From: DASPTB01 sp035623615
GTDB taxonomy: Bacteria; Actinomycetota; UBA4738
Length of the DNA stretch: 17,395 nucleotides
Assembly (NCBI GenBank): GCA_035623615.1
Contig: DASPTB010000047.1
Location: 1 to 17,395, forward strand
Direction: 5' to 3'
Shown: positions 1 through 6,806 of the stretch, in pieces
Numbering within the stretch: position 1 is the first letter of the stretch
Layout of the letters: every line of letters begins with the position of its first letter
The notes under the pieces: generated by a model
Databases searched by the model: none
Seen by the model: only the letters and a program-made list of their open reading frames with translations
Told to the model about the DNA's origin: nothing
Position numbers and translations under genes: made by a program

Positions 1-5
1 CGGCC

Positions 6-788
6 TCAGACCGGCGGCAGCGGACGGGTGAAGCCCATCGCCTTCGTCAGCACGCGGAAGCCCAGTCGTTGATACAGGCGGGCGGGCGCGCCGCCCTCCT
101 CGGCGAAAAGGAAGAGCGCACGCGCATCCATGGCGCCGGCCGCGGCGATCGCGGCCGTGACGGTGGCGCTCGCCACCCCGTGATTGCGATGCTCCGGTAG
201 CGTGACGACGTTGTCGATGTAGGCGGAACCCGCCAACGTCATCAGCGACGTGAAGCCCGCGATCTCGCCGCCGCGGGACCCCGCGAAGAACCGAAGCCCC
301 GCGGGGATGGCCACCTCACGGTCGCGCGCGACCATCTGGTCGACGACGTCCGGACTGAACGTCTCGCCGAACTCGTTTCGCGACCGTCGGTAGAACTCCC
401 AGAAAGCTTCGTCCGGTGGGTCCACCTCTTCGATCATCGCGTCGGTGACAGGCTCGGTCGCGGGCCCTTCGAACAGCATCAGGACGTCCTCCGACGGTCG
501 GACGCCTTCCTGGACGAGTTCCCGTGCCGCTCGTACCGGTCGTGTCGCGTCGACGAACTCGATGTGTTCGTGGGTTGCCCCCACGGCTCGCAGGCGCGGC
601 TCGAGTTCGGCCCGAATCTCGGAGAGGCCCACGTCGGGAACTTCCTCGAACACGCCCGCGTGGTTGGCGTCGAAGATGAGGGGGTAGCGGGCGTCGACGA
701 CGACCACTCCCCACGGCGTGCGGACGAACGTCTCGGCGAGCGCCTCGGCCTCGTACCAGTAGGAACGAATCGCGTCGGGGATCGGCAT
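6..788 (-). CDS. GNAT-family N-acetyltransferase with an extra N-terminal domain
   Basis: Encodes 260 residues. The C-terminal half (about 125-255) has the GNAT acetyl-CoA fold: the motif A signature lies at 193-210, where R201-N-H-G204-V-A206 is the pyrophosphate-binding loop after the strand IDNVVTL, and the YQRLGF segment at 239-244 matches the late GNAT motif. The N-terminal ~120 residues form a separate domain I do not recognise. Members of this family transfer an acetyl group from acetyl-CoA to an amine, but the substrate cannot be read from the sequence. No signal peptide or membrane segment is visible, so it should be cytoplasmic. The ATG at 788 faces the AI-2E gene across 41 bp. Its upstream DNA has TACCCT nine nt before the start, so it may have an almost leaderless transcript. 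The GNAT assignment is secure; the function is open. Confidence 0.85.
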   Translation of the reverse strand: MPIPDAIRSYWYEAEALAETFVRTPWGVVVVDARYPLIFDANHAGVFEEVPDVGLSEIRAELEPRLRAVGATHEHIEFVDATRPVRAARELVQEGVRPSEDVLMLFEGPATEPVTDAMIEEVDPPDEAFWEFYRRSRNEFGETFSPDVVDQMVARDREVAIPAGLRFFAGSRGGEIAGFTSLMTLAGSAYIDNVVTLPEHRNHGVASATVTAAIAAAGAMDARALFLFAEEGGAPARLYQRLGFRVLTKAMGFTRPLPPV

Positions 789-829
789 GGCGGGTCGAGG
801 GTACAGGCTCGCGGTACGCTCCCTGACGC
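789..829. promoter_or_regulatory. Compact divergent promoter region
   Basis: Only 41 bp separate the two start codons. Reading right, TACGCT (815-820) lies 9 nt before the ATG at 830. Reading left, TACCCT (798-803 on the complement) lies 9 nt before the ATG at 788. Both fit the actinobacterial TANNNT -10 pattern and would start transcription two or three nt before each ATG. No convincing -35 element is visible for either, and each would have to lie close to or across the opposing start. Confidence 0.35.
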
Positions 830-1972
830 ATGACCGAACCCACGTCGCTCCGCGAGCACCTCGAGCTCCTCATGCCACCGGGAGGGCGGTCCCGAAGGGT
901 GATGGGGTGGGGCGTCATCTGCTGGACCCTGATCGGTCTCGGGTTGCTCGTTCTCGCGATGATCGCCGTCCTGGCTCGCATCGCGGAGGTGTTCCCCTTC
1001 GTGGTGGTGGCCGGCCTCGCCGTGTTCCTCCTGAATCCGTTGGTGGCCGCACTCACCTCGCGGGGCGTTCCGCGCAGCGTGGCGACCGTTGCCGTCTTCG
1101 GGGTCGCCGTGGTCCTCGTCGCGGTCGCACTCGAGCTGCTGGTGCCCGTCGTCGTGCACCAGACACAGGAGCTCGTTCGGAGCTCGCCGGCGCTGGTGCG
1201 GCACGGGGGCAGCGGTCTCGTCGACCGGCTCTCGCGCTCGTCGAGCCCTCTGCTTCGGCGGCTGGGGACCTCGGTGAAGACGTGGGTCGACGCCCACGCC
1301 GGGACGGCCGGGGCCGAAGCGGACACCGCCGTCGCCGCGGGCCTCCGGCTGGCGCACGCCGGACTGGTGCTGCTGCTCGGAGGATTCCTCGGGTTCCTGC
1401 TCCTGCTGTCCGCGCCGTCGACGTCGCGCGCCGCGACGGCGCTCGTCCCGCCTTCCATGCGGCGCGCGGTGGATCCCTCGATCGCGCAGGCGCGGAAGAT
1501 CACGGAGGGGTACCTGCGCGCCCGACTGATCGTGTCGGCCGTCGTCGCGCTCATCGCGGGCGTGGGGCTCTGGGCGGTCGGGATGCCCTACTGGTTGCTT
1601 CTCGCCATCGTTGTCGGCGTCGCAAATCTCATCCCGATGATCGGGTCGTGGCTCGGAGCGATCCCCGTCGTTCTTGTCTCGCTGGCGACCAAGCCTCCCC
1701 AGTTCCTGTTCGTCGTCCTGGCCGTCGTCGCCGTCGCGCACGTGGTTGACGGGTACGTTCTGTCGCCGATCGTGCTGAAGGAGACGACGAAGTTGCATCC
1801 GGTCGTCGTCCTGCTGGCGGTGCTCGCGGGCGCCGAGCTCTTCGGTTTCTGGGGTGTCCTGGCGGCGATCCCCGTCGCGGGCGTCGTCCAGTACGTTCTC
1901 GTGGAGTGGGTGCTGCCGGCGCTGGGCGGACCGTCCCCGGAGGCGAAACCAGAGACGGAGCCGTCGACGTGA
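830..1972 (+). CDS. AI-2E family transporter (UPF0118/PerM type)
   Basis: Encodes 380 residues, a normal length for the family. Hydrophobic segments lie at about 27-50, 54-75, 84-109, 176-195, 232-265, 270-287, 292-312 and 325-365. The large soluble loop at about 110-170 before the C-terminal membrane bundle is typical. Family signatures are the NLIPMIGSWLGAIP stretch at 266-279, and the D308...P313...LHP (322-324)...FGFWG (338-342)...IP pattern near the end. This is an inner-membrane protein. Some relatives export the AI-2 signal, while others act as Na+/H+ antiporters or have unknown cargo, so the family name does not prove a role in quorum sensing. The ATG at 830 has no clear Shine-Dalgarno sequence, but TACGCT nine nt upstream suggests a nearly leaderless mRNA. 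The next gene starts 25 nt after the stop and is probably cotranscribed. Confidence 0.88.
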   Translation: MTEPTSLREHLELLMPPGGRSRRVMGWGVICWTLIGLGLLVLAMIAVLARIAEVFPFVVVAGLAVFLLNPLVAALTSRGVPRSVATVAVFGVAVVLVAVALELLVPVVVHQTQELVRSSPALVRHGGSGLVDRLSRSSSPLLRRLGTSVKTWVDAHAGTAGAEADTAVAAGLRLAHAGLVLLLGGFLGFLLLLSAPSTSRAATALVPPSMRRAVDPSIAQARKITEGYLRARLIVSAVVALIAGVGLWAVGMPYWLLLAIVVGVANLIPMIGSWLGAIPVVLVSLATKPPQFLFVVLAVVAVAHVVDGYVLSPIVLKETTKLHPVVVLLAVLAGAELFGFWGVLAAIPVAGVVQYVLVEWVLPALGGPSPEAKPETEPST

Positions 1973-1997
1973 CGTTGCCCAGGCGGGGTGGCGGCGC

Positions 1998-2348
1998 ATG
2001 TGCCGCGCGCTGACGGTGCTTTGCGCGGCGCCCGGCGGCGATGCGCTCGACAGGCTCAAGCGGGCGGCGGTGTCGGCGTCGTGGGAGCTCGTCGGGGGGG
2101 CGTCGTCGTCCCAGGAGCTGCTGCGGCAGCTGGACGAGCTGGCCGTGGACGTCGTGGTCCTCGACGCGTCCCTTTCCGGCGTCGACGTCGCGGAGATCCG
2201 CAGGATCCATCCCCGCGCCCGAATCCTGTCGGTCGGCGGCCTCGCTGGGGTGGACGGCGAGGCTGCCGACCTGAGCTCGGTGCGCGACGCGATCCTAGGG
2301 GTGCCGCCGGTGGGCGGCCCGGTCAGGGGACCGGGCCGCCCGCGGTGA
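1998..2348 (+). CDS. Small degenerate receiver-like protein
   Basis: Encodes 116 residues from the ATG at 1998, preceded by a GGGGTGG purine run. The pattern resembles a response-regulator receiver: a first strand (RALTVLCA, 3-10), a helix, then VDVVVLDASLSGVD (50-63) where D56 sits at the phosphoacceptor position, then P72-R-A-R-I-L-S79 as the fourth strand. The acidic pair that normally follows the first strand is missing (A10-A11-P12), and no conserved lysine is seen after the fifth strand. There is no output domain. It may therefore be a pseudo-receiver rather than a phosphorylated switch. Its last ~12 residues (GGPVRGPGRPR) are encoded by a perfect 13-bp hairpin, so the C-terminus may be functionally unimportant. 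It lies 25 nt after the AI-2E gene on the same strand. The fold assignment is an inference. Confidence 0.6.
   Translation: MCRALTVLCAAPGGDALDRLKRAAVSASWELVGGASSSQELLRQLDELAVDVVVLDASLSGVDVAEIRRIHPRARILSVGGLAGVDGEAADLSSVRDAILGVPPVGGPVRGPGRPR
2312..2341. terminator. Perfect 13-bp GC hairpin at a convergent gene junction
   Basis: GGGCGGCCCGGTC (2312-2324) and its exact complement (2329-2341) are separated by the four-base loop AGGG. The hairpin sits in the last codons of the receiver-like gene and 11 bp beyond the stop of the opposing Rpf-like gene, so it could end transcription from both directions. It has no U-tract on either side, which is common for predicted terminators in high-GC actinobacteria. 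The perfect symmetry inside a coding end argues that the nucleic acid structure, not the peptide, is under selection. Confidence 0.6.
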
Positions 2349-2351
2349 GGC

Positions 2352-2852
2352 TCAGCCGCGCGATCCGCAAACCGGCCAGGGATGCAGTCCCGCCCGAAGC
2401 TGGAGATGCCGGGCGATGACGATCTGCTGTGCCGGGCGCGCGAGATCGGCTCGCAGCGCGTAGCGGCGCCCGCCGTTGGCGATCCACGTCGAGGTCATGA
2501 ACTGCAGACCTCCGTAGAAGGGCGAGTCCGCGATGTGCCAGTGCAGGCCGGATTCGCACCGGGCGATGGCGAGCCAGTTCACGCCACCGAGGTGCGCCAC
2601 CTGCGGGAGCCTCGGCCAGGGAAGCCGGTGTCTCGTCGGCTGGGTGGGTCGGACGAAGTGGAACTGCCCCGCGAACAGCTTGCCGCGCGTGATGGGCTCC
2701 ACATGAAGACCGGCCCGTGAGGGGGCCGGGTGTGCGGTGTGCCGGACGGCGTCGAAGCCTCCGGCCGCTGCATGTGCCACCGTCGGTATCGAGAGCGAAA
2801 CGAGCGAAACGACGACCGCACGCCGCAGCGGGCGATGCAGTTTTTCCAGCAT
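2352..2852 (-). CDS. Secreted Rpf-like transglycosylase (resuscitation-promoting-factor domain)
   Basis: Encodes 166 residues. Residues 1-29 form a signal peptide: a basic start (R10, R11), the hydrophobic core VVVSLVSLSI, and likely cleavage after AHA. A linker rich in P, H and R follows to about 85. Residues 91-163 match the transglycosylase-like (Rpf) domain: NWLAIARCESG with catalytic E100, YGGLQF at 113-118, TSTW, NGG, and the PAQQIVIARHL helix ending in WPVC. C99 and C162 are placed to form the usual disulfide. Such enzymes cleave peptidoglycan glycan strands outside the membrane and help dormant cells resume growth. No LysM, G5 or DUF348 domain is present, so this is a minimal form. 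The start has a GGGGGTGA ribosome-binding sequence upstream. The gene has a long leader and its own predicted promoter. The next gene is convergent, with a 3-nt gap. Confidence 0.85.
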   Translation of the reverse strand: MLEKLHRPLRRAVVVSLVSLSIPTVAHAAAGGFDAVRHTAHPAPSRAGLHVEPITRGKLFAGQFHFVRPTQPTRHRLPWPRLPQVAHLGGVNWLAIARCESGLHWHIADSPFYGGLQFMTSTWIANGGRRYALRADLARPAQQIVIARHLQLRAGLHPWPVCGSRG

Positions 2853-2878
2853 ATGAGTGGGTTCACCCCCGGAGCTTG

Positions 2879-2900
2879 GTCGGGGTTATCTGCCCCCGAC
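2879..2900 (-). other. Leader stem-loop upstream of the Rpf-like gene
   Basis: The arms are GTCGGGG and CCCCGAC, a perfect 7-bp stem with an eight-base loop (GCAGATAA in the mRNA sense). It lies 27 nt before the start codon, just upstream of the GGGGGTGA ribosome-binding sequence. It could control access to that site, or be the expression arm of a larger structured leader. There is no U-tract, so it does not look like an intrinsic terminator. Confidence 0.45.
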
Positions 2901-3060
2901 GTGGGCCCGGTAGGTCCTGGGTGTTGCCCTCACCTCCTTCTCCGTTGTCCTCCCGTGGACCTTCTCGCTGTTCCCCGCCACCCGGACGCGCGCGCGCGAC
3001 AGCGCGAGCACTCCGAGGAGGAATTGAGGGGAAAAACGAGAACCCGATTGGGTCCGGGGC

Positions 3061-3089
3061 ATCCTAGCGAATGCCTCCGACACTGACAC
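3061..3089 (-). promoter_or_regulatory. Predicted promoter of the Rpf-like gene
   Basis: On the minus strand GTGTCA (3089-3084) is followed after 17 nt by TAGGAT (3066-3061). The first matches TTGACA at four of six positions, and the second fits TANNNT. Transcription would begin near 3054, giving a leader of about 200 nt before the ATG at 2852. The spacing is ideal for a sigma-70-type promoter, but this is pattern reading only. Confidence 0.4.
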
Positions 3090-3156
3090 TCGGTCTTTGG
3101 TCGTAGGCGCTCGTGGAGACTTGGTTGCGCCCCTCCCGCGGCCGAACCCCCGGGGC

Positions 3157-3162
3157 TATCCT
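3157..3162 (+). promoter_or_regulatory. -10 box of a probably leaderless ispH transcript
   Basis: TATCCT ends 6 nt before the GTG at 3169, so transcription would start at or next to the first base of the start codon. No Shine-Dalgarno sequence is present, and no -35 hexamer is seen 16-18 nt upstream. The same arrangement recurs at 12758, 10943 and 14712 in this window. Confidence 0.4.
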
Positions 3163-3168
3163 CACCTG

Positions 3169-4107
3169 GTGAAACGGATCCTGCTCGCCCGCCCAAGGGG
3201 GTATTGCGCGGGCGTGGAACGGGCAATTCAGACTGTCGAGACCGTTCTGGAGAGAACGGGCCCTCCGGTCTACGTTCGCCGCCAGATCGTCCACAACGCC
3301 CACGTCGTGTCAGACCTCGAACGGCGAGGGGTGGTCTTCGTCGAGGACGAGGCGCAGGTTCCCGAAGGATCCGTCGTCGTCTTCTCCGCCCACGGGGTCG
3401 CGCCGGAGGTTCGGGCGCGCGCCGAGGGGCGCGGGCTCGAGGTGGTGGACGCGACGTGCCCCCTCGTGACCAAGGTGCACCGCGAGGCCGCCCGGTTCGC
3501 CGCGCGGGACGTCACGATCCTGCTGATCGGCCACGCCGGCCACGACGAGGTCGTCGGCACGACGGGCCACGCTCCCGCCAACACGGTCCTGATCCAGACA
3601 GTGGAGGACGCCGAGATGGTTCGCGTGCCCGACCCCTCGCGCGTCGCCTATCTGACGCAGACGACCCTCTCGGTGGACGAGACCGCCGCCATCGTGGCGG
3701 CGCTTCGCCGGCGGTTCCCCGCCATCCAAGACCCGCCGAGCGAGGACATCTGCTACGCGACGCAGAACCGCCAGCAGGCGGTGAAAGAGATCGCCGCCCG
3801 ATCCGACCTCGTGCTGGTGATCGGGTCCACGAACTCCTCGAACTCCAACCGGCTCGTCGAGGTGGCGAGCGCCTGCGGAGCGCGGGCCCGGCTGATCGAG
3901 GACGAGGCGGCGATCGATCCCGCGTGGCTCCACGACGTGCAGACCATCGGGGTCACGGCCGGCGCGTCCGCGCCCGAGCACCTGGTCGACCGCGTCGTCG
4001 CGGCCCTGCGCTCGCTCGGGGCGACGGATGAGGAAGAGGTCCGCCTGGCAGAGGAGCACGTCCAGTTCGGGCTGCCCCTCGCGGCGCGCGCACCCGCGGT
4101 CGTCTGA
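3169..4107 (+). CDS. ispH: 4-hydroxy-3-methylbut-2-enyl diphosphate reductase
   Basis: Encodes 312 residues, the usual IspH length. It catalyses the last step of the MEP isoprenoid pathway, reducing HMBPP to IPP and DMAPP with a [4Fe-4S] cluster. The three cluster cysteines are C13 (in RGYCAGV), C97 (DATCPLV) and C195 (DICYATQ). Substrate-binding residues are also present: H43 (VHN), H75 (SAHG), H125 with E127 (GHAGHDE), T166 in TQTT, and the SSNSNRL loop at 223-229. I chose the GTG at 3169 because the protein then starts directly with the conserved KRILLARPRGYCAG strand; an upstream in-frame ATG at 3097 would add 24 unconserved residues. A -10 box six nt upstream suggests leaderless expression. 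The gene stands alone and converges on the TrkA_C gene, with 9 nt between the stops. Confidence 0.95.
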   Translation: MKRILLARPRGYCAGVERAIQTVETVLERTGPPVYVRRQIVHNAHVVSDLERRGVVFVEDEAQVPEGSVVVFSAHGVAPEVRARAEGRGLEVVDATCPLVTKVHREAARFAARDVTILLIGHAGHDEVVGTTGHAPANTVLIQTVEDAEMVRVPDPSRVAYLTQTTLSVDETAAIVAALRRRFPAIQDPPSEDICYATQNRQQAVKEIAARSDLVLVIGSTNSSNSNRLVEVASACGARARLIEDEAAIDPAWLHDVQTIGVTAGASAPEHLVDRVVAALRSLGATDEEEVRLAEEHVQFGLPLAARAPAVV

Positions 4108-4116
4108 CCCGCTGGC

Positions 4117-5322
4117 TCAGCTCGCCCCAACCACCGGAGCGGGCGCGCGCGTGAGCGCCTCGAGTTCGGCTTCGCCCTCCTCGGGCCCGATCGCGATGAG
4201 GCGGTCGCCGGCTTCGAACTCGAATCGTGGTCGCGGGCGGTAGATCCACCGGCGTCCCCGCTGCACGGCGAGGATGAACATCCCCGTCTCGGTTTCGACC
4301 TGGAGGTCCTTCAGCGACCGTCCGACCGCGCGCGCTCCGTCCTCCACGAGTGCCTCCGCCGTGACTTCTTCGGTCTCCTCGAGCGCGAGCTGGATGACGG
4401 GGTGCAGCTCCTCGCCCTGTTCCACGGACCAGGTCATGTCGCGCGCCGCGTCGAAGATCTGCTCGCTCGCGTATGCCAGGCGGAGCAGCCCCCGAAGCTC
4501 GTCGGTGTTGCGGGCCTCGGGCGCGGCCTTCAGGACCCACGACTCGAGCTCGTCGTGCAGGATGTCCGACCGCGCCTCGAGCGCCCCCACTTCCGCGGCA
4601 AGGGACCGGTTCTGCAAGAGCAGCGACGAATAGGCAAGGCCCACGGCCACCTCGGCCGAGTTCTTCATCTCCACCAGGAGGTCCACGGCGCGGTCGAGCT
4701 CGGTGAGTGGCGGGATCTCCTCGTCGGGCGGCTCGGGCAGCGGCGGCGCCCCGACGACCTCCCGCAGGAGGTTCACGCCGTCCTCGGGACCGTGGTAGAG
4801 AAGCACGTCGCCGGCCGACAGGACGGTGTCGGCGTCGGGGTCGAACACCCACTCGTCGCCGCGCCGGACCGCCATCAGCCACATGCCGGTTTCCGACGGC
4901 AGCCGCAGGTCGCGCAGCGATCGGCCGATACACGGCGCGTCGTCGCGCACCCGCACGCGCCCGATGATCTCGTCCGCGTGGCGCAGGTCCTTGCGGAGCG
5001 CATCGGGAATGCCGAGCCGCGCGGCGACCACGCGCGCGATGTCGGAAGCCGCGTCGCCGATCTTTTCGATGGCACCCGCGATCCACAGGACGTCGCTCAT
5101 CTGCTCGGCGTCCTCGGGCGAGCGCCCCGCGAGGATCGCGAACTGGCGCAGCCGCCGGAGGTATCCGTACAGGCGGCGTTCGAGCGACTCGACCTCTTCC
5201 GCCAGGTCCTCGTCGTTGAAGAAGACCGCGGCGTACGCGAGGTCCACCATCAGCTCCGAGGCGTCCTTCGCCTCGACGAGGAGGTCCTTGACGTTTCTCG
5301 GTTGATCGTCGGCGTCAGACAT
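4117..5322 (-). CDS. Tandem PhoU-like / TrkA_C (RCK_C) protein, probable transporter regulator
   Basis: Encodes 401 residues and appears to be an internal duplication. Each half has a helical PhoU-like segment (about 10-105 and 207-300, both with a DLLVEAKDASE / DLLVEMKNSAE type start) followed by a TrkA_C domain (about 118-190 and 318-390). The paired TrkA_C cores are GRSLRDL...ETGMWLMAVRRGDEWVF and GRSLKDL...ETGMFILAVQRGRRWIY, each followed by an AGD turn. TrkA_C domains bind small ligands and gate cation transporters. No membrane segment is visible, so this is a cytoplasmic subunit or sensor. The start was set at the ATG at 5322, which overlaps the 3' end of the mgtE-like gene by 8 nt and implies translational coupling. 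The joint operon suggests it regulates that transporter. The exact ligand is unknown. Confidence 0.8.
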   Translation of the reverse strand: MSDADDQPRNVKDLLVEAKDASELMVDLAYAAVFFNDEDLAEEVESLERRLYGYLRRLRQFAILAGRSPEDAEQMSDVLWIAGAIEKIGDAASDIARVVAARLGIPDALRKDLRHADEIIGRVRVRDDAPCIGRSLRDLRLPSETGMWLMAVRRGDEWVFDPDADTVLSAGDVLLYHGPEDGVNLLREVVGAPPLPEPPDEEIPPLTELDRAVDLLVEMKNSAEVAVGLAYSSLLLQNRSLAAEVGALEARSDILHDELESWVLKAAPEARNTDELRGLLRLAYASEQIFDAARDMTWSVEQGEELHPVIQLALEETEEVTAEALVEDGARAVGRSLKDLQVETETGMFILAVQRGRRWIYRPRPRFEFEAGDRLIAIGPEEGEAELEALTRAPAPVVGAS

Positions 5323-6577
5323 GGGTTCCGTGGATGCCCAGAGCGGCGATGACAAGGATAAGACAGATCGAGCCGACGAGGTCCATCAGGCTCGAGCCCA
5401 GGGGAATGCCGTGGTTGTCGGGGTCGAGGCCGAACCGGAAGGTGGCCACGGCCCCGTAGTAGGCGATGGCGCACGCGAAGATGGTCGCCAGGAAGCCCGC
5501 GATGAGGCTCACCAGGAGCATGTCGACGAGCCCCGGCGACGCCCGGTTGGTCACGACGGCGACGAGCTGCGAGGAGAGCCCTACCAGCGTGAACACCGAG
5601 ACCGCGAACACGAACTGGATCGACATGTCCAGGAACGCGAGCGGCTGGGGCCATGCCTTCGGCTCGATCAGGCCGAGGTGGAGCTTGGACGCGAGCCGCG
5701 AGGACAGGATGCCGTTGAGCGCGTTCGTGTCCTCGAGGAACGGCGGCACGAGGATCAGCAGCGCCGGGACCGCGGCGAAGACGGTGTTGAACCGCGTGTC
5801 GAGGACGCTTCCCGCCAGGATGTCGAGCAACCCGGCCAGGCAGAGCACCGGGATGGACTCGCGCACGATGCGCCGCGCGAGGTCGAGGTCCGTCAGCACG
5901 CCGCGGATCGTGACGACCAGGCACACCACGATGAGGAAGGCGCCGACGCTCACGGAGAGGATCTGGTGCGTGGCCGGGTACGTCACGAGGAACGACACGG
6001 CCCACAGCGCGGGGAGCGTCGCGATGTCGCCCATCGCGGTCACGACGGGCGCCGAGACCGAGTCGATGTCCCACTCGTGGCGAAACGAAAGCACCGCGAG
6101 GACGACCGCCGCCGTCCCGACCACGAGCGACCCGAGCGCGCCGCCCAGGACGCTGATCATGACGAAGTCCCACAGGGTGATCACCGGGCCCGCCGAGAAC
6201 AGTGGTGCGACGACGCGGGCGGCGACGGCCAGGAACAGCGACGTCGAGAGCGTCAGCACGATCGACGAGTAGACGTTCTGGCCGAGGAAGCCGCGCCGGG
6301 CGCGGGTGGGCTCGAACACACCGGAGTGGACGCCCGTGCCGAGACGCGACCCGAGTGCGCCGAAGACGTTGCCGCGCATTCCGATCGCGGCGGGGATGAG
6401 GACGAAGAGTCCGGGGAGCCGGTCGAGGCTCTTGGTCATGAAGGCGAGCACGAGGCCCGCGAGCAGATCACCGCCCGAGGACAGCAGAAGTCCCGCGTAC
6501 CCCTGACGGAGGGTGCGCTGCTCGGACCGCCAGTAGCGAAAGACACGCCTGGCGCGGCGCCGGGGTGCAAGGGCCAT
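5315..6577 (-). CDS. Duplicated-domain MgtE/SLC41-type divalent cation transporter
   Basis: Encodes 420 residues from the ATG at 6577. It has two MgtE/SLC41 membrane domains in tandem instead of the single domain of classical bacterial MgtE, and it lacks the N-terminal and CBS regulatory domains. The first repeat carries IPAAIGMRGN...GSRLGT (61-81) and a D-rich segment, DIDSVSAPVVTAMGD (170-184). The second carries VPALLILVPPFLEDTNALNGILSSRL (270-295, the equivalent signature) and LDPDNHGIPLGSSLMD (384-399). Those acidic residues line the cation path in MgtE. About ten membrane helices are expected. Mg2+ is the likely substrate by family. In-frame upstream codons extend to 6700, but similarity starts only after 6577 and no clear ribosome-binding site decides the point. 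The next gene overlaps by 8 nt and probably supplies the missing cytosolic control. Confidence 0.85.
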   Translation of the reverse strand: MALAPRRRARRVFRYWRSEQRTLRQGYAGLLLSSGGDLLAGLVLAFMTKSLDRLPGLFVLIPAAIGMRGNVFGALGSRLGTGVHSGVFEPTRARRGFLGQNVYSSIVLTLSTSLFLAVAARVVAPLFSAGPVITLWDFVMISVLGGALGSLVVGTAAVVLAVLSFRHEWDIDSVSAPVVTAMGDIATLPALWAVSFLVTYPATHQILSVSVGAFLIVVCLVVTIRGVLTDLDLARRIVRESIPVLCLAGLLDILAGSVLDTRFNTVFAAVPALLILVPPFLEDTNALNGILSSRLASKLHLGLIEPKAWPQPLAFLDMSIQFVFAVSVFTLVGLSSQLVAVVTNRASPGLVDMLLVSLIAGFLATIFACAIAYYGAVATFRFGLDPDNHGIPLGSSLMDLVGSICLILVIAALGIHGTHV

Positions 6578-6692
6578 AAGGGCACGCCCATCGCAGGCTC
6601 GCTTCCTGTCGCAGTTGCGGACCGAGAACGTTCGAAAACTGGGCCGGGAGCCCGAGCGAGTATGCCCCCTCGACCCCCACCCGGCAACACTC

Positions 6693-6715
6693 GCCATCAA
6701 GTTCCCCGTGATGGC
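6693..6715. repeat. Inverted repeat GCCATCA-N9-TGATGGC
   Basis: Two perfect 7-bp arms (6693-6699 and 6709-6715) are separated by nine bases. Arm centres are 16 bp apart, so this could be an operator for a dimeric regulator. It lies about 63 bp upstream of the predicted -35 of the transporter operon and 116 bp upstream of the mgtE-like start. It does not resemble the TTGTACGA element near the PucR-type gene. Confidence 0.4.
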
Positions 6716-6777
6716 TCCGAGCGGCCATCCATGCCCCGACCAGGGAGGCCGTCGAACGGTTTGGACCTTTTGCTCCC

Positions 6778-6806
6778 TTGCGAAGCCACCGGGCCGCGGC
6801 TACCGT
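6778..6806 (+). promoter_or_regulatory. Predicted promoter of the ydcTSUV-like operon
   Basis: TTGCGA (6778-6783), a 17-nt spacer and TACCGT (6801-6806) form the best sigma-70-type promoter in the window. Transcription would start near 6813, leaving a leader of roughly 37-58 nt depending on which start codon is used. Confidence 0.45.

Larger units (their letters stand above)
2853..3168. promoter_or_regulatory. Intergenic region: Rpf-like leader and divergent ispH promoter
   Basis: This 316-bp stretch has no gene. The left ~200 bp are the presumed 5' untranslated leader of the Rpf-like gene, read leftwards. It contains a perfect 7-bp hairpin (2879-2900), an alternating CG run (2987-2998), a CGCGC-GACA-GCGCG hairpin near 2992-3005, and a weak stem followed by five T residues (complement of 3032-3055). 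The right end holds the ispH -10 box. In actinobacteria rpf genes often carry a cyclic di-AMP riboswitch, but I do not find its conserved CAGCTAAC tail; the nearest string is CAGATAACCCCG. Confidence 0.5.

Noticed and set aside
479..2059. A long minus-strand open frame under the AI-2E gene
   Set aside because: Low-complexity Arg/Asp-rich translation; the AI-2E protein on the plus strand explains the region.
2987..2998. Alternating CG tract as a Z-DNA or regulatory element
   Set aside because: Twelve bases of CG alternation are expected now and then in DNA this GC-rich; kept only as part of the leader description.
3032..3055. Intrinsic terminator reading leftwards (GGACCC stem followed by TCGTTTTT)
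   Set aside because: The stem is short with a G-U pair, no gene upstream on that strand needs it, and it would sit at the predicted transcript start.
2853..3060. Canonical cyclic di-AMP riboswitch upstream of the Rpf-like gene
   Set aside because: The conserved core, including the CAGCTAAC tail, is not found; only partial resemblances occur, so I report the leader as structured but unassigned.
4108..4143. Terminator between ispH and the TrkA_C gene (CCCGCT...AGCGGG)
   Set aside because: Only six base pairs around a 24-nt loop, and no T-tract; not convincing.
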